From Seribacter sulfatis (GTDB taxonomy: Bacteria > Verrucomicrobiota > Verrucomicrobiia > Opitutales > Seribacteraceae), in contig NZ_CAXLMO010000096.1 in assembly GCF_964187635.1 (NCBI RefSeq), forward strand, positions 1 to 25,487: a stretch of 25,487 nucleotides of DNA, in the 5' to 3' direction. Under the pieces are notes generated by a model. It saw only the letters and a program-made list of their open reading frames with translations. It had not been told where the DNA came from and made no database searches. Of this stretch, positions 1 through 9,396 are shown in pieces; positions within the stretch are counted from its first letter, which is position 1, and each line of letters starts with the position of its first letter. The position numbers and the translations under genes were made by a program.

Positions 1-102
1 GGACGGGCTTGGACCAAGTGGGCGGCAGCCCAAAAGGGCCATGCCAGGCACGCGGAGTCCCGGCGTAATTTCGCATCCTAATTTAAAAATTATTCACTAA
101 CC
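1..102. other. GC-rich edge segment, function undetermined
   Basis: This stretch is clearly more GC-rich than the rest of the window and contains a perfect short hairpin, GCCC-AAAA-GGGC (28-39). All three plus-strand frames are open from the window edge for at least 65 bases, so the C-terminal tail of a plus-strand gene ending at 66-68 (TAA) or 79-81 (TAA) cannot be excluded. Nothing in the short translations is recognisable. It could equally be part of a dispersed intergenic repeat. Confidence 0.25.
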
Positions 103-128
103 TTGTCATCGCGAGGGCGTCTTCACTC
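103..128. repeat. Fragment of the palindromic repeat (left terminus only)
   Basis: The first 15 bases (TTGTCATCGCGAGGG) are identical to the left terminus of the two full copies that follow. The similarity then stops and a full copy begins at 129. It looks like a truncated third copy left by insertion or deletion within the cluster. Confidence 0.7.
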
Positions 129-251
129 TTGTCATCGCGAGGGCTGAAAGCCCGTGGCGATCCACTAACCGAAACGCATCACCCGATCGCCTTCCCCGAG
201 ACACGATGGATTGCCGCGTCGTCTGCTCCCGCTTCCTCCTCGCAATGACAA
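129..251. repeat. Palindromic dispersed repeat, copy 1
   Basis: The unit is about 123 bp. It starts TTGTCATCGCGAGG and ends CCTCGCAATGACAA, which are inverted repeats of each other with one mismatch. Inside are a second imperfect inverted pair (GTGGCGATCCA near 154 and TGGATTGCCGCG near 207) and a mini-hairpin GGGC-TGAAA-GCCC. The whole unit can fold into a long interrupted stem. Elements with TGTCATYGCGAG-type ends are known as dispersed non-coding repeats in many bacterial genomes; whether this genome carries many copies cannot be seen here. Confidence 0.8.
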
Positions 252-259
252 AGAGTGTG

Positions 260-389
260 TTGTCATCGCGAGGGCGTAGCCCGTGGCGATCCACTGTGAG
301 CCAGTGAGCGAAGAGACAAGTCGTCCGCGTTCCCCGAGACACGATGGATTGCCGCGCCGGTCGCTTGCGTTCCCTCCTCGCAATGACAA
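260..389. repeat. Palindromic dispersed repeat, copy 2
   Basis: The unit is about 130 bp with the same termini and the same internal blocks as copy 1, including GGCGATCCACT and a 20-base block around 333-352. The middle segment differs. The mini-hairpin here is GGGC-GTA-GCCC. It ends 6 bp past the stop codon of the giant minus-strand gene, so on that strand it would be the first thing transcribed downstream of the gene and could act as a 3' hairpin or terminator (inference). Confidence 0.8.
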
Positions 390-395
390 GGTGAT

Positions 396-3300
396 TTATC
401 GAGAGGGCGGGGGAGCTTCCTCGATCTGGGCTCCGGCATCGGGATCGATCACGAGGAGGGCGAAGCGCTGGACCTGATCGAGATCATCCGTGTTGAGGGA
501 TGCGTATTCAAACTTTCCACGTAGGTCGGTGTAGCCGTCTTTGTAAAAGCGGACCTGTCCATTATTCATACGGGCGTAGGTTTTGACATAGACTTTGGGC
601 AAGGGGTTGCCAGTGATTTTATCAAGCACTCGAATGCGTCCGTATTCTTCCGTAACCTCCGTGCTTAAACGGTTTGCATAGTAGGCTTCCGATTTCCGTT
701 TTCCCCCGGCCTCGATTTCGATCATTACATTTTGTCTACGGTATTTTTCAGGAAGGCGGTAGGTGGTTTGTTTATCATCCTTGCCAATTTCTATGCCCTC
801 TTCACCATCAGGGGAAACTAGGGTGAAATGATCCGCGTCATTCTTGGCAAAGGGTTGGCGCGAGAAAAGAAGTTCCACTTCCATTGGATAAAACCGTATC
901 TGGGCGCTTTCGATATTTTTGTGCTCCAAACGAATCTGGTCGTCCACCAATTCAAAGGAGAAGCTGGGTTCAGAGTCAGCGAGTTGATCCATTTGTTGAT
1001 CGCGTTCCTGATCGTCCACCACCTGCGGGTCAAGCACAGCTTTGGCCTCTTTAAGATGAGCCATTGCTTCCCCGAATAATTTTTGCCAGCGGTCGATGGA
1101 AAAGTTCTCGTAGGTCTTGGCAATTTTTTCGGCCTTATCAATTTCCAAACGGTAAAAGGCGGCGTTCACTGCAAAATAATCATATTGTAGTTTTTCCCGG
1201 ACTTCCTTCCGATCGATCTTATCAAAGTGGGCGAGTCCTTCCTCAATACGATCCTGAGCGAGCAGGTAGTAAGTGAGAATTAAATGATCCTGCTGGGTTA
1301 AGGCAGGCTTGTATTTACATACATCCAAAAGCCTGAGGTATTGCCCACGCAGACGGTCATTCAATATTCTTCTTTCCTTACCCAGTCGATGTGCCCGTGC
1401 ATGTACAAGCGGAGCATATTCCAGTTGCTCGTACCATTTTCTATCCACCGGATCGAGATTGAGAAGGGGACTTTCGATCCAGAGTCCGCTCTGATTGGCA
1501 AAGGATGATTTGGTCAAAAATTCGCTGAAACGATTTACATCCTCATGATAGAAGGCATAGGACCAGATGGTATTGTGGTAATGAAAACGAGTATCCAATT
1601 GTTTGAGCAACCGGTCGTAGAAAGACTTGCCGGATCCGCCCTCGTTTTCCTTGCGCAGACGAAAGGCAATCTGATTAAGATCGGTGCGGTTTAGGTTATT
1701 GGCGTTGAGGTAATTGAGCACATCCTTATCCGTTCCATTTTGTGAAATCCATGCCCAAGATGTCTTATCTTTCTTGCTTAATTCTTTGACCACCTGAAAA
1801 GTTACGAGTGGAGCCGAGGCGACTGATTTTCCCTCCGATGAAGCACGGGCCGGATAGAGTCCAAACTTTCCAACCTGTGGAAAGTAGAACGAGCTTTCAA
1901 AGGTGCGGGTGGAGTACGCCTCCAGGGTGACCGGAACGCTACGCACGGTGCGGGTCTTACTCAGGGGCATCGAGCCATTGGGGAGATGGAGGAGAAGGCG
2001 GAGTTTTTTCCTGGAGGAGGTGGGGTTGGTAAGGACCACGATGGAACCGTAGGGAATACCGGGAAGGAATTCTTCATCCACAAAATTGTCCAGTCTCTCT
2101 CCTTTTTCGTAGCGGTAGCGGGAATCGAGACGGTAAAACCTTTGGCTCATTAGAACCTCACTTTTCTTGCTTTGTTCTGAGGGCAAGAGTTGCTCATGAA
2201 AAAGAAGCAGGTTTTGTTTTGGCTGAATGGTTACGGAGCGCTCTTCAATTTCAGTTTCGGTCTTTTTGGGATCAAAGGGTAAATCGAGCACACTGAGGGC
2301 GAGGAGCATTTCATTGGCATTGCGGGTCGCGTAGATGAAATTACCGGAAAGGAAAGGTTTCTTTCCATCGCTTGATAAATGTTTGGCATAATCACTCCAG
2401 AATGAATGGATGGGTATCAGATTGGCATTCTGGTTTTGAATGGTTATCCGATAGTAGTTACTCTCTGCCCATTCCATGACCTTTCCCATTTTTCGGTAGA
2501 AGGCACGGGCTTGCTTGCGAAGCCCAAGTCTTGCTGCAAAAGGGTCATTCGCCGCACCACCACCAACAGCATCTGAATATCCTGCACTGTAGGAAAACCA
2601 GTTTTTATTTTTTTTCTCACTTTTCTTGGTTTTCAACATACTTTCTTTTTGGGCTTTGAAATATAAGTCGGATGATTCTTCAGAGAGTTTTTCCATCGGC
2701 GCCGATCTAATGGAGTCATTAAGAGCCACAGTTGAATCAAAACTGATTTCTGCATTAGCATTTACACCTCGGCTTAGAGAATTATTCAAAAATCCTTTGG
2801 CTGTCATCTTTTCTTTGTTTGCCGAGAGGAAACCAGAACTACTCTTACCGAACCTTATTCCTGAATTGGGCATGGGCATTGGAGCAGCAGTAGGTACAGG
2901 TGCAAGTGCCATAGACTTTCTTTTGAGCGATGAAAGATCCCGAGCCGATTTGGCAAGGCTAGCCAATTCATCAGTCTCCTGATCAAGTGACCCACTGTTC
3001 AGTGCGATTTCGAAAAGACGGTCGAATAGATCGAGGTCGGGTTTAATCAAGTCGGATTTTTCGGAAAGATGCCTGCTCATTTCCTTGGCCGATGCGAATC
3101 GGGTGGTCGAGAGTAATGCTTTTTCAAAGGCATTGAGTTGATCAAAACGAAAAGGGTCGAGATAAACGGAGAGATCGCGTTGCAAAAACCAGTCATCGAG
3201 GAAAGTGGGTTCCTTTTTGCTTTCCAGATAAGGACGGATAATTTTGTCAAAGAATTTTCGGTCTTTCCGATAGATGAAAAAGTGAAGTTCGTGACAGGCA

Positions 3301-6300
3301 TAGGTTCGGTATTTCTCGATCTTTTCATTCTCTTCCAGTTCGGGCCAGTCCATCAGGAAACCAAATTCCCGAACGGTTGAACTTCCATTGATAGTCAAAA
3401 GAAGATCATAGGCGTCACGGAGGGAATCGATGGAGCGGAATCGGGAAGTAGTGAAATCTTCGACTTTGAAATCTTTTTCAGCTACCAGGATCGAGACTTG
3501 TTTCTGCTTGGCATGGGCTGTCTTGAAATCCAAGTCAGTGACCATCCGTCTTTCCCTGGGAATGGTTCCCGCATCCGGAAGAGGTAGATCGAGGCTGACC
3601 TGTTGAATCGGGTCGAGGGCAAGAAACCTCAGCATTCGATATCCCTTGTCCCTTGGGATGTCGATAATGACCACACCATCCTTATTTGGACGGAGGTTTT
3701 TTAAGAGCAGGGTACCATGTTCGAGGAAGTCCAAGTTGGTCTTATCATTGAGCCCGCTAATTTTGGCTGCTATCTGCTCTACTGCCCTTGCCAACAAATC
3801 TGCTTGATCTTTTCGGTCCGCGTAGTCGGCTCCTGCTTGGGCTTCTTTTTTCTGGGTATCTGTTGAACGAACGGACCAAGGATTAAGAATAAGTCCCGGG
3901 CGGGGGAGCAGATTGCCGGGAAATTTTTCGGCTCCCTGTCTTTCCAGTACATAGCGATATTCTTCCCCGATATCTCTTTCCTCGACATAGAGAGTTCGTG
4001 GGATCGCCAAAGCCATGGAAGAGGGCGTGGGAATGGGATTTAATTGGAGTAAGGAATGAGCGTCAAAAATGGGAGTATATGCAGTACCGAAAACATGTAA
4101 GCGGGCACTTGAATGAGCATTGGCCAAACGAATGTGCAATTTACCATCCTTTGCTTCGATGGAAGATATGGACAGGGGTGGGCCATAATTTCTCTCCAGA
4201 ATATGGTGGCGTGATACTGCAAAGCCGGATCGGTTCTCTCCATCGGTTATCCGAATGGTCACAGTACGACCGGTCGGGTGGTGGTTAAGCATAAAGTTTC
4301 CAGCGGGCAGGTTGGAGATTTCGATCAGTCCGGGAAGGGTGCTTATTTTGTCTGAATGATCCACGAAAAAAGAATTGGTTCTTAATTCAAAAAGGGAAAA
4401 TTCATTGATTGGAAACCGGTTACCCAAACGTGGAAACGGTAAGGTGACGGAATCGCCCAGTACGGCATGGATGAGGGTTGGTAGATGCGAGCGCCCAACC
4501 GAATGTTTTTCAAGTTCCCATTTTTGGGTATTCGGGGTACTTACCTGTAACCATTCAATATTGGGAAGGAATCCAAGCTGGATACGACCCATCTCATCTG
4601 TCTTAAGGGTATGATTTCGGGTCCGTCGGAAATCCACATGTTTAAAACTGAAGGGGACAGAATAATCGACAAAGGGTTCTCCATTTTTGCCCCGGATTTC
4701 GAGAACAAATCCATTCGATGAACGATGAAGAAGGGGGCTTGCAGTCTGGGTGCTCTGATCTATGCCATTGATGGAGATTGAAAAATTGTCCCTGAGGTTT
4801 ACCTTTTTTGAGCCACTTAGACTCTCAACCTTGGCCTCCACAAATGCCTCTACTCGGTGAGTCCTTTCCGGAACCCTAAATTCATGAGCAAATTCCTCCC
4901 GCGGATCGAGGTTTTCGATGGGTACTTCCATACGGGTTGGTTGGTTATCATGATCATAGGAGGTGATCACAAGCTGGATTTCTTCCAATAATTTTAAGGA
5001 AGTGGGATATCCATTCAGGCGCAGGGTAGGACGAACCAAGAGGGTGGTGTTTTCTCCGCTTCTGAGGGATTCGCGATCCATATGAAACCCGACCTGAAGC
5101 TTGTAGTTTTCTCCCAAGTGGTTAAAGAGGGCAAGGCTTGCAAAATTTCCGTCTCGTAAAATAACGGTTCGTGAGCCTGGATTGTTGCTGAAAGGAATCA
5201 GGATGACTCCGTCCTTGTGTGAATATTCCTTATCATTGAACCAAAGCGTGGCCTCGTCGCAGATTTGGTTCTTCTCATCAAGTATCCGGAATTCATGACC
5301 GGCTGGGCCAATTTTTTCAAGTAGACGAAGGGTTCCTTTCCGGATCAGGGCACGGCTTGAAATTCCATTCCCGATGAATTCGACGACATATACGCCTCTC
5401 TTTTTTAGATTAGGAAAAGAGATGGACCGTAAATTTCTGCGAATGGGTGGAAGATCGCTCTCGACTACCCGCTCGCGGGTAGCGGTAAGACCGTCCAATT
5501 CAATCGCTGTGCTTACCTCCTGTCTGTTTTTTATGTAGTAATTGAAGGCATTGATCTCGAATTCCTTGATCATTAACTTATCAACATTTTTGGTCCAAAG
5601 CTTGAGGTTTACCTTATCGTTTGGAGCAAAGCTTTGCTTGTTCTGATGAGCGAAAGATAAATCGATTCTTTCTCTTAAATTCTTGAGCTGACTAGTGGAG
5701 AGCATGGAGTACCATTTCTCGGCATCTCCCTTTCCTGCGGTCAGCTTGGCCTCTGCAAAAATCGGTTTGAGGAATTCATCGGTTAAGTATTTTGAAAAGG
5801 CATCAAAGTTTTCATCTGAGTCGAAAAAATGAAGAAGCATCGAACGGACCAGGGGGGTCTCCTGTCGGATGGGAGCGTAGCATCCAAAGCTTCTAAAATC
5901 CTCGTTGAAATTGACCGCCCTGGCACTCGGTTTTTTCATTTCTGCCTGGGTCCATTCCCTGCGTAGATAGGAAACCGGACGGGGTAAGGCCAGATATTCC
6001 AGAAGGAGTTCACGGTCCCAGTTGCCGAGGGATCTTTTGTGTTTTAATATGTTGTAGAGAACATTTGCCTTGAGGGAATTAAAAGCTGGGGAGAGTGTTC
6101 TTACGAAGAGGAGCTGGCGGTTAAACCAGGCGGATTTCTCTTCTGGTTCCTCCTCGGGGTTTAAATCAGCGGATGGGCTTAGCCGGGAAAGGTAGGTCTG
6201 AACAAAATTGTTGGAGTTGAGAAGTTTTGGGTCCAGTTCAAGCAGTTCATCCAGTTGTTTCTTGGTTAAGTTCCGATGGATGCTCAAAGATCCAAATCCT

Positions 6301-6911
6301 CGACTCTGTTTTTCCTTTAAATCTTTTTGAATCAACTCTGGTAGACCGGGTATGTCTGGATAAACGATTCGTCCCAAAAAGTCGCGTAATTGAATACCGT
6401 TGAGTTTATTTGCTTTGAGGTTACGCAAACCCCGCTGTTCAAAACCCTGAAGGTTTTTATATACCCTGATTGCCTCCTGATAATAAGAATCATAGGAAAC
6501 CTTTTTAGGGTCGAGTTTTGTGGGGTGAGCAGGTTTTCTGCCTTCGATTACCCGGCTATGGTTAAAGCGAAGCCCCAATTTTTTCTTCAGGTAATCCATC
6601 GATTTCTCGGGGTTTTTTTCGTATTCGAGCAAGGCTGCCCGGTTCCGGATTTCACGAACCCTTGAGGTTTCTCCATAGCGTTTTACCCAGAGTCCGATTA
6701 GTTTTTCGACTTCTCCATGTTGTCCTTCATTCTGAGCATGCAGGGCATGGTAATAGTAGTACTCGCGGGTTCCGGGAACCAGGTCCTTGAGAACCGCCTC
6801 ACGATCGGGAGCGAGGGCAAAATCCTCAACATAACCAATTACATTACCCTGTAGGGAAGAAAATGTGGGAAGGAGGGAGAAAAGAAAGAAGAGAAACAGC
6901 TTATTTTTCAT
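396..6911 (-). CDS. Giant secreted macroglobulin-like protein (2171 aa)
   Basis: The ATG start is followed by a lysine-containing n-region and a phenylalanine/leucine-rich hydrophobic core (about residues 1-22), a typical Sec signal peptide, so the protein is probably periplasmic or outer-membrane associated. Residues about 30-420 are charged and helical-looking. From about 430 to 760 come beta-rich segments resembling the MG1/MG2-type domains of bacterial alpha-2-macroglobulins. About 1320-1460 is a low-complexity Ala/Met/Pro/Ser/Lys-rich stretch. The C-terminus ends in another beta-sandwich-like segment containing FYKDGYTDLRGKFEY. No CGEQ thioester motif was found, so covalent trapping of proteases as in classical alpha-2-macroglobulin is not expected. 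The gene stands alone: 109 bp separate it from the upstream ALDH gene. The macroglobulin relationship is a judgement from sequence style, not a search result; function is unknown. Confidence 0.55.
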   Translation of the reverse strand: MKNKLFLFFLFSLLPTFSSLQGNVIGYVEDFALAPDREAVLKDLVPGTREYYYYHALHAQNEGQHGEVEKLIGLWVKRYGETSRVREIRNRAALLEYEKNPEKSMDYLKKKLGLRFNHSRVIEGRKPAHPTKLDPKKVSYDSYYQEAIRVYKNLQGFEQRGLRNLKANKLNGIQLRDFLGRIVYPDIPGLPELIQKDLKEKQSRGFGSLSIHRNLTKKQLDELLELDPKLLNSNNFVQTYLSRLSPSADLNPEEEPEEKSAWFNRQLLFVRTLSPAFNSLKANVLYNILKHKRSLGNWDRELLLEYLALPRPVSYLRREWTQAEMKKPSARAVNFNEDFRSFGCYAPIRQETPLVRSMLLHFFDSDENFDAFSKYLTDEFLKPIFAEAKLTAGKGDAEKWYSMLSTSQLKNLRERIDLSFAHQNKQSFAPNDKVNLKLWTKNVDKLMIKEFEINAFNYYIKNRQEVSTAIELDGLTATRERVVESDLPPIRRNLRSISFPNLKKRGVYVVEFIGNGISSRALIRKGTLRLLEKIGPAGHEFRILDEKNQICDEATLWFNDKEYSHKDGVILIPFSNNPGSRTVILRDGNFASLALFNHLGENYKLQVGFHMDRESLRSGENTTLLVRPTLRLNGYPTSLKLLEEIQLVITSYDHDNQPTRMEVPIENLDPREEFAHEFRVPERTHRVEAFVEAKVESLSGSKKVNLRDNFSISINGIDQSTQTASPLLHRSSNGFVLEIRGKNGEPFVDYSVPFSFKHVDFRRTRNHTLKTDEMGRIQLGFLPNIEWLQVSTPNTQKWELEKHSVGRSHLPTLIHAVLGDSVTLPFPRLGNRFPINEFSLFELRTNSFFVDHSDKISTLPGLIEISNLPAGNFMLNHHPTGRTVTIRITDGENRSGFAVSRHHILERNYGPPLSISSIEAKDGKLHIRLANAHSSARLHVFGTAYTPIFDAHSLLQLNPIPTPSSMALAIPRTLYVEERDIGEEYRYVLERQGAEKFPGNLLPRPGLILNPWSVRSTDTQKKEAQAGADYADRKDQADLLARAVEQIAAKISGLNDKTNLDFLEHGTLLLKNLRPNKDGVVIIDIPRDKGYRMLRFLALDPIQQVSLDLPLPDAGTIPRERRMVTDLDFKTAHAKQKQVSILVAEKDFKVEDFTTSRFRSIDSLRDAYDLLLTINGSSTVREFGFLMDWPELEENEKIEKYRTYACHELHFFIYRKDRKFFDKIIRPYLESKKEPTFLDDWFLQRDLSVYLDPFRFDQLNAFEKALLSTTRFASAKEMSRHLSEKSDLIKPDLDLFDRLFEIALNSGSLDQETDELASLAKSARDLSSLKRKSMALAPVPTAAPMPMPNSGIRFGKSSSGFLSANKEKMTAKGFLNNSLSRGVNANAEISFDSTVALNDSIRSAPMEKLSEESSDLYFKAQKESMLKTKKSEKKNKNWFSYSAGYSDAVGGGAANDPFAARLGLRKQARAFYRKMGKVMEWAESNYYRITIQNQNANLIPIHSFWSDYAKHLSSDGKKPFLSGNFIYATRNANEMLLALSVLDLPFDPKKTETEIEERSVTIQPKQNLLLFHEQLLPSEQSKKSEVLMSQRFYRLDSRYRYEKGERLDNFVDEEFLPGIPYGSIVVLTNPTSSRKKLRLLLHLPNGSMPLSKTRTVRSVPVTLEAYSTRTFESSFYFPQVGKFGLYPARASSEGKSVASAPLVTFQVVKELSKKDKTSWAWISQNGTDKDVLNYLNANNLNRTDLNQIAFRLRKENEGGSGKSFYDRLLKQLDTRFHYHNTIWSYAFYHEDVNRFSEFLTKSSFANQSGLWIESPLLNLDPVDRKWYEQLEYAPLVHARAHRLGKERRILNDRLRGQYLRLLDVCKYKPALTQQDHLILTYYLLAQDRIEEGLAHFDKIDRKEVREKLQYDYFAVNAAFYRLEIDKAEKIAKTYENFSIDRWQKLFGEAMAHLKEAKAVLDPQVVDDQERDQQMDQLADSEPSFSFELVDDQIRLEHKNIESAQIRFYPMEVELLFSRQPFAKNDADHFTLVSPDGEEGIEIGKDDKQTTYRLPEKYRRQNVMIEIEAGGKRKSEAYYANRLSTEVTEEYGRIRVLDKITGNPLPKVYVKTYARMNNGQVRFYKDGYTDLRGKFEYASLNTDDLDQVQRFALLVIDPDAGAQIEEAPPPSR

Positions 6912-6958
6912 ATGAGTTTTAATGTGAGGAAGGAAAGAATTCGGGTGGAATCATTGGA

Positions 6959-6980
6959 TCGTTCGCATTAGGACGAACGA
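6959..6980. other. Short perfect inverted repeat, candidate hairpin
   Basis: TCGTTCG (6959-6965) and CGAACGA (6974-6980) form a 7-bp stem with an 8-base loop in the 109-bp gap downstream of the ALDH stop codon. It lacks a T-run on the minus strand, so it is not a canonical intrinsic terminator. It may still end the deoC-ALDH transcript or be an operator for the giant gene. Confidence 0.35.
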
Positions 6981-7020
6981 GGATTCATTTTCTTAGAAGA
7001 AATTTAAAATTCGTAAGAAT

Positions 7021-9393
7021 TTATTCGCCATAGGGAATCCAAATATTTTTCACTTCGGTTGCATGGCGGAGAAACATTTTTCCTTCGGCCTGCTGGGAAT
7101 CATTCCAGTCGATTGATTTTCCCTGATTTACCCAGGTCCGCTTGAGGTTACCCGCGGAGGCTTTTTCAATCAAGGGGGAGAGTCCACCCGATCCAAAATA
7201 CCATTGGGCATCGATTTCCATATGCCCGGCGAGGGTTTCGGCGACTTCAGCATGTTTTGCGGTGACCAGATTAACCACGCCTGCCGGTAAATCTGAAGTT
7301 TCAAATACCTGATAGAGATCGGTGGCGGATAGGGGGAACGGTTCAGAAGGAACCACCACACAGGTGTTACCCATAGCAAGTGCAGGGGCGAGAAGTGAGA
7401 TTAATCCAAGTAGGGGGGACTCGTCCGGACAGATCATTCCAATCACTCCCACCGGTTCGTTCATGGCCAGAGCGACTCCGCGGATAGGAACGCCGTGGGC
7501 AGCCCCGTCATATTTATCCGCCCATGCCGCATAGGTAAATAAACGATCGATCGAACTGTTCACTTCCAGTTCGGCCGTGTCTTCTTTGCAACCGGTCATT
7601 TTCGCGATACGATCGGAAAACTCGTTTTTTCGTGCGGATAGGTTTTCACCCAAATAATAAAGAATTTGAGCACGGAGATGGGCTGTGGCTTTACCCCAGC
7701 CTTTTGCACCAGCTGCTGATTCCACTGCATTGCGGATATCCTTACGGCTACCTTGTCCGACTTGTGCGATTAGTTTTCCTTCGGTTGAAAAGACGGGGCT
7801 GGAATATCCACTGTCAGGTCGGGTTTGTTTGCCCCCAATGAAGAGCTTGGCGGTGCGGTCAATATCTGTTCCTGCAGGCTCTGTTTTTCCTTTGAGCGCC
7901 TGGACCTGGGCCAGTTCGATGGTTGGGGCATTTTTCGAACGCGTATAGGCATACAATCCTTCCTGGCCGCCTTCGCGGCCAAATCCGCTTTCTCGGCGAC
8001 CTCCAAATCCGGCGGCTGCGTCAAATTGATTGGTTGAATTAATCCATGCCACTCCACAGATCACTTTGGGGGCAATGTCGAGAGCGAGATTAATATTTTC
8101 GGTCCAGATGGATGCGGCCAGGCCATAGCGGGTGTTATTGGCCAGAGCCACTGCTTCCGAGGGTGTGCGGAAGGTGGTGCCGACTAAAACGGGGCCAAAA
8201 ATTTCCTCCTGCATGAGTTGGCATGCAGGGTCCACTTCAGTGATAAGTGTGGGTGGATAGAAACAACCTTTTTCCGGTAATTCGGCTGGGCAGATATGTC
8301 GTTCACCACCTTCTTTTAAGCCTTCCTCTACAATACGGGTGATGGATTCGAGCTGGCTTGGATCGATGATGGCTCCCACATCAATGGACTTGTCCAATGG
8401 ATCGCCGATGCGCAATTTATCCATCCGTGCCCTGAGTTTTTTATGAAATATTTCCGCAATTCCTTCCTGTACAAACAGACGAGATCCGGCACAGCATACC
8501 TGTCCCTGATTAAACCAGATTGCATCGACTAATCCTTCCACCGCACTGTCAAGATCGGCATCGTCGAATACGATGTAGGGGGATTTACCTCCGAGTTCAA
8601 GTGTGAGTTCCTTGCCCTGTCCGGCAATTGCCTGACGGATTTTACGTCCGACTTCGGTCGACCCGGTAAAAGCAACTTTATCAATTCCTTCGTGAGTCAC
8701 CAGCATTTCGCCAACCCGTCCATCCCCAGTGACGAGATTGACCACACCAGCGGGTAGTCCTGCTTCGATACAAATTTCTGCAAAGAGAAGTGCGGAGAGG
8801 GAGGTGTATTCCGCCGGTTTTAGAACCACCGTGTTGCCCATGGCAATGGCAGGAGCAATTTTCCAGGCTAGCATGAGTAGGGGGAAATTCCATGGAATAA
8901 CCTGTCCGGCCACGCCCAGTGCTTTTTGGCCGGGCATTTCCTTTTCCATTAACTGAGCGGCCCCGGCATGATAATAAAAATGACGGGCGACCAGGGGGAT
9001 ATCGATATCCCGACTTTCCCGGATTGGTTTTCCGTTATCCAGGCTTTCCAGTACGGCAAGGAGTCGTGAATGTTTTTGGACAAGGCGGGCGAGGGCGTAG
9101 AGATATTTTGCCCGGGCTGGACCGCCTATTCCTTCCCATGCGGGTTGTGCATTACGGGCGGCTTCCACTGCCCGGTCGATATCTTTTCCTTCTGACTGGC
9201 AGACACGGGCGAGGAGTTCTCCGTTCGCTGGGTTCCTGCTTTCCAAAGAGTCCCGTCCGTCCGGGCATTCAATTGAACCATTAATATAGAGGCCCATTTT
9301 GCCGGAATGGGTAGCAATCCATGCCTTCGCCTGTTCGGCACTTTCCGGTGCCACTCCATAATCCATTGTTTCCAAAATTTCCTTAACTTTCAT
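7021..9393 (-). CDS. ALDH16-like double-domain aldehyde dehydrogenase
   Basis: NAD(P)-dependent oxidation of an aldehyde to an acid is predicted. The protein has 790 aa, about 1.6 times a normal ALDH. Domain 1 (about 35-500) is complete: PWNFP with Asn169, LKPAE with Lys192, FTGSTEVG near 242, general base Glu266 in LELGG, and nucleophile Cys300 in FNQGQVCCAGSR. Domain 2 (about 510-790) repeats the fold, but the segment matching the nucleophile loop reads NQGKSIDW, with no Cys, and the protein ends soon after. One active domain plus one degenerate, shortened domain at about 800 aa matches the ALDH16 family, in which bacterial members keep the first active site. The start codon lies 3 bp after the deoC stop, with GGATAAGGA just upstream, so the two are co-translated. 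The neighbour suggests acetaldehyde from deoxyribose breakdown as substrate (inference). Confidence 0.85.
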   Translation of the reverse strand: MKVKEILETMDYGVAPESAEQAKAWIATHSGKMGLYINGSIECPDGRDSLESRNPANGELLARVCQSEGKDIDRAVEAARNAQPAWEGIGGPARAKYLYALARLVQKHSRLLAVLESLDNGKPIRESRDIDIPLVARHFYYHAGAAQLMEKEMPGQKALGVAGQVIPWNFPLLMLAWKIAPAIAMGNTVVLKPAEYTSLSALLFAEICIEAGLPAGVVNLVTGDGRVGEMLVTHEGIDKVAFTGSTEVGRKIRQAIAGQGKELTLELGGKSPYIVFDDADLDSAVEGLVDAIWFNQGQVCCAGSRLFVQEGIAEIFHKKLRARMDKLRIGDPLDKSIDVGAIIDPSQLESITRIVEEGLKEGGERHICPAELPEKGCFYPPTLITEVDPACQLMQEEIFGPVLVGTTFRTPSEAVALANNTRYGLAASIWTENINLALDIAPKVICGVAWINSTNQFDAAAGFGGRRESGFGREGGQEGLYAYTRSKNAPTIELAQVQALKGKTEPAGTDIDRTAKLFIGGKQTRPDSGYSSPVFSTEGKLIAQVGQGSRKDIRNAVESAAGAKGWGKATAHLRAQILYYLGENLSARKNEFSDRIAKMTGCKEDTAELEVNSSIDRLFTYAAWADKYDGAAHGVPIRGVALAMNEPVGVIGMICPDESPLLGLISLLAPALAMGNTCVVVPSEPFPLSATDLYQVFETSDLPAGVVNLVTAKHAEVAETLAGHMEIDAQWYFGSGGLSPLIEKASAGNLKRTWVNQGKSIDWNDSQQAEGKMFLRHATEVKNIWIPYGE

Positions 9394-9396
9394 TCC

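Noticed and set aside
1..81. C-terminal end of a plus-strand protein
   Set aside because: All three frames are open over this short GC-rich piece, and no translation is recognisable, so a coding call is not supported.
106..477. Small open frames across the palindromic repeats
   Set aside because: They arise from the GC-rich inverted repeats, read in several frames on both strands, and resemble no protein.
396..6911. Classical thioester alpha-2-macroglobulin
   Set aside because: No CGEQ motif and no neighbouring penicillin-binding-protein gene; only a looser macroglobulin-like resemblance is supported.
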